Position numbers and translations under genes: made by a program. The notes beneath the pieces are model-generated. The model ran no database searches and was not told the origin of the DNA. It saw only the letters and a list, made by a program, of their open reading frames with translations. Shown here piece by piece: positions 63,256 through 64,000 of a stretch of DNA of 64,000 bases (within the stretch, counting starts at the first letter, position 1; each line of letters opens with the position of its first letter). Source of the stretch: Alistipes sp. (GTDB lineage Bacteria; Bacteroidota; Bacteroidia; Bacteroidales; Rikenellaceae); assembly GCA_017624955.1 (NCBI GenBank), contig JAGAMA010000001.1:62001-126000 (forward strand). Reading direction: 5' to 3'.

Positions 63256-63294
63256 AAAGAAACGAGCCGCAGGTTTTCTGCGGCTCGTTTCTTT
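63256..63294 (+). terminator. Intrinsic terminator of the meaB-reductase operon
   Basis: AAAGAAACGAGCCGCAG pairs perfectly with CTGCGGCTCGTTTCTTT around a short loop (about 17 bp). Confidence 0.9.
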
Positions 63295-63298
63295 ATTG

Positions 63299-63373
63299 TC
63301 GGGGAGACTGGATTCGAACCAGCGACCCTCTGCTCCCAAAGCAGATACGCTAACCGGACTGCGCTACACCCCG
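63299..63373 (-). tRNA. tRNA-Pro (anticodon TGG)
   Basis: On the minus strand the cloverleaf reads CGGGGTGTAGCGCAGTCC, an anticodon arm CTGCTTTGGGAGCAG with TGG, a T arm with GGTTCGAATCC, and the acceptor end CTCCCCG plus A. CCA is not encoded. One acceptor-stem position (T6 against T67) is mismatched. It shows as the only tRNA in the window. Confidence 0.95.
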
Positions 63374-63422
63374 AACATTTCGACGACAAAGATAGTATTT
63401 TTTTTCATTCCCACCAAATCAC

Positions 63423-63462
63423 AAAAATCGGGGTCGCAGCCTTTAGCCACAACCCCGATTTT
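63423..63462 (-). terminator. Terminator-like hairpin
   Basis: AAAATCGGGGT pairs with ACCCCGATTTT around a loop of about 16 nt. On the minus strand it follows the surface protein gene and ends in TTTTTG. AATTCTTAATT runs lie between the two. Confidence 0.75.
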
Positions 63463-63512
63463 CACTCCAAGAATTCTGAATTCTTAATTTATAATTCTTA
63501 ATTCTTAATTTC

Positions 63513-64000
63513 CTATCGCGCTACCACATCGTTGCCGTCGTTGAGCGTGAGCTGATAGGTTACATAGCGACCCGACGAGTTGGTGTACTTAACCAGAATG
63601 GCCGTCAGATCGACCTTCGTGCCGTCGGCCGGAATTGCCTCCTCCATAAAGCGGGCATAGCCACTCGTGCGCACCACATAGTTACCCGGTGCAGCATTCG
63701 TATTCTGACCCGGATCCGTAGCATCGTAGGTAAACCAAGCCGAACCGTAGAAGTAGGTATCCTTCTTATCGTCGCCGAGCTTGCCCTTTGCGGCCCAGGT
63801 CGGCGTGCCCTGGATCATCTCCCGGAAGCTCACGCCATTGAGCTTCTCGGTCGAATTGACATCATACGAGGTCTGGTTGGCAAAGTAGTTCGGGAAGGAG
63901 TTGTTGTAGCCCCAGGGAGCCGTGCCGAACTTGCTCTCGATGTTCTCGAAGCGCACCAGGCGACCCAGCGCATCCTCCGTCAGCGCCATGTAGTTCGAAG
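63513..64000 (-). CDS. C-terminal part of a surface protein, possibly DUF5689 (partial)
   Basis: The frame enters from the right edge and stops at 63513. About 162 residues are visible, rich in Asn, Thr and Tyr and predicted as beta strands, with NYFANQTSYDVN, GNYVVRTSGYARF and a closing VTYQLTLNDGNDV. Its style fits DUF5689-type Bacteroidetes surface lipoproteins, but the N-terminus is outside the window so the call is tentative. Confidence 0.55.
   Translation of the reverse strand, partial: SNYMALTEDALGRLVRFENIESKFGTAPWGYNNSFPNYFANQTSYDVNSTEKLNGVSFREMIQGTPTWAAKGKLGDDKKDTYFYGSAWFTYDATDPGQNTNAAPGNYVVRTSGYARFMEEAIPADGTKVDLTAILVKYTNSSGRYVTYQLTLNDGNDVVAR

Overview
The window looks like chromosome of a gut Bacteroidetes bacterium, most likely an Alistipes-type Rikenellaceae. 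The evidence is the Bacteroidetes promoter form (TTTG, about 19 nt, TAnnTTTG) upstream of many genes, a DUF4369/thioredoxin lipoprotein, DUF4251 and probable DUF5689 proteins, a complete Na+-NQR operon, a Na+-pumping methylmalonyl-CoA decarboxylase operon, and gene ends packed with repeat hairpins. No ribosomal RNA, phage, IS transposase or CRISPR array was seen.

Layout. 1-6.6 kb: tail of an unknown gene, a TlpA-like lipoprotein, a metal-handling operon (NifX-like protein, Cu/Zn permease with HMA domain, DUF2461), a cupin, a lipoprotein with a UroD-like fold and a DUF4251 protein. 6.6-12.3 kb: uvrA-ispF, then an S1 protein, methyltransferase and HAD operon. 12.6-18.4 kb: nqrABCDEF. 18.5-28 kb: TatD, TcdA, ProX-like, alaS-gpmI, two M23 peptidases, a HAD phosphatase and an 800-bp repeat-filled gap. 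28.2-34.3 kb: divergent AddB-like and AddA-like nuclease-helicases. 34.3-37.3 kb: a tight operon of ABC exporter, HprK-like kinase and S26-type peptidase. 37.5-40.2 kb: rplM-rpsI-rpsB-tsf. 40.5-44.5 kb: methylmalonyl-CoA epimerase and decarboxylase. 44.6-45.5 kb: gene-free repeat region. 45.5-56.8 kb: the most unusual block, a four-gene operon built around a 2246-residue NACHT-type NTPase. 57-63.2 kb: glutamate decarboxylase, MeaB, then a 5-alpha-reductase-like, OYE-like, SDR and HAD operon resembling bile acid/steroid reducing clusters. The window ends with tRNA-Pro(TGG) and a partial surface protein.

How genes work together. Na+-NQR and the decarboxylase both build a sodium gradient. The decarboxylase, epimerase and MeaB belong to the succinate-propionate route. 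The NACHT operon now lies between the epimerase/decarboxylase genes and meaB. Its upstream side carries an inverted, diverged copy of the meaB promoter and first codons, and its downstream side is bracketed by two inverted copies of a GTGTCAC hairpin. This looks like an accessory island, plausibly a defence system: NACHT sensor/switch, CorA-like two-helix membrane protein, small unknown protein and a multi-S1 protein. That role is inferred from architecture only.

Intergenic DNA is unusually rich in structured repeats. There are four families of short-unit arrays (TAAAGG, GTTACA, GTGTCAC, CTGAGGC), several with a conserved core that recurs in opposite orientations, plus two families of short terminal-inverted-repeat elements sitting at the 3' ends of genes.
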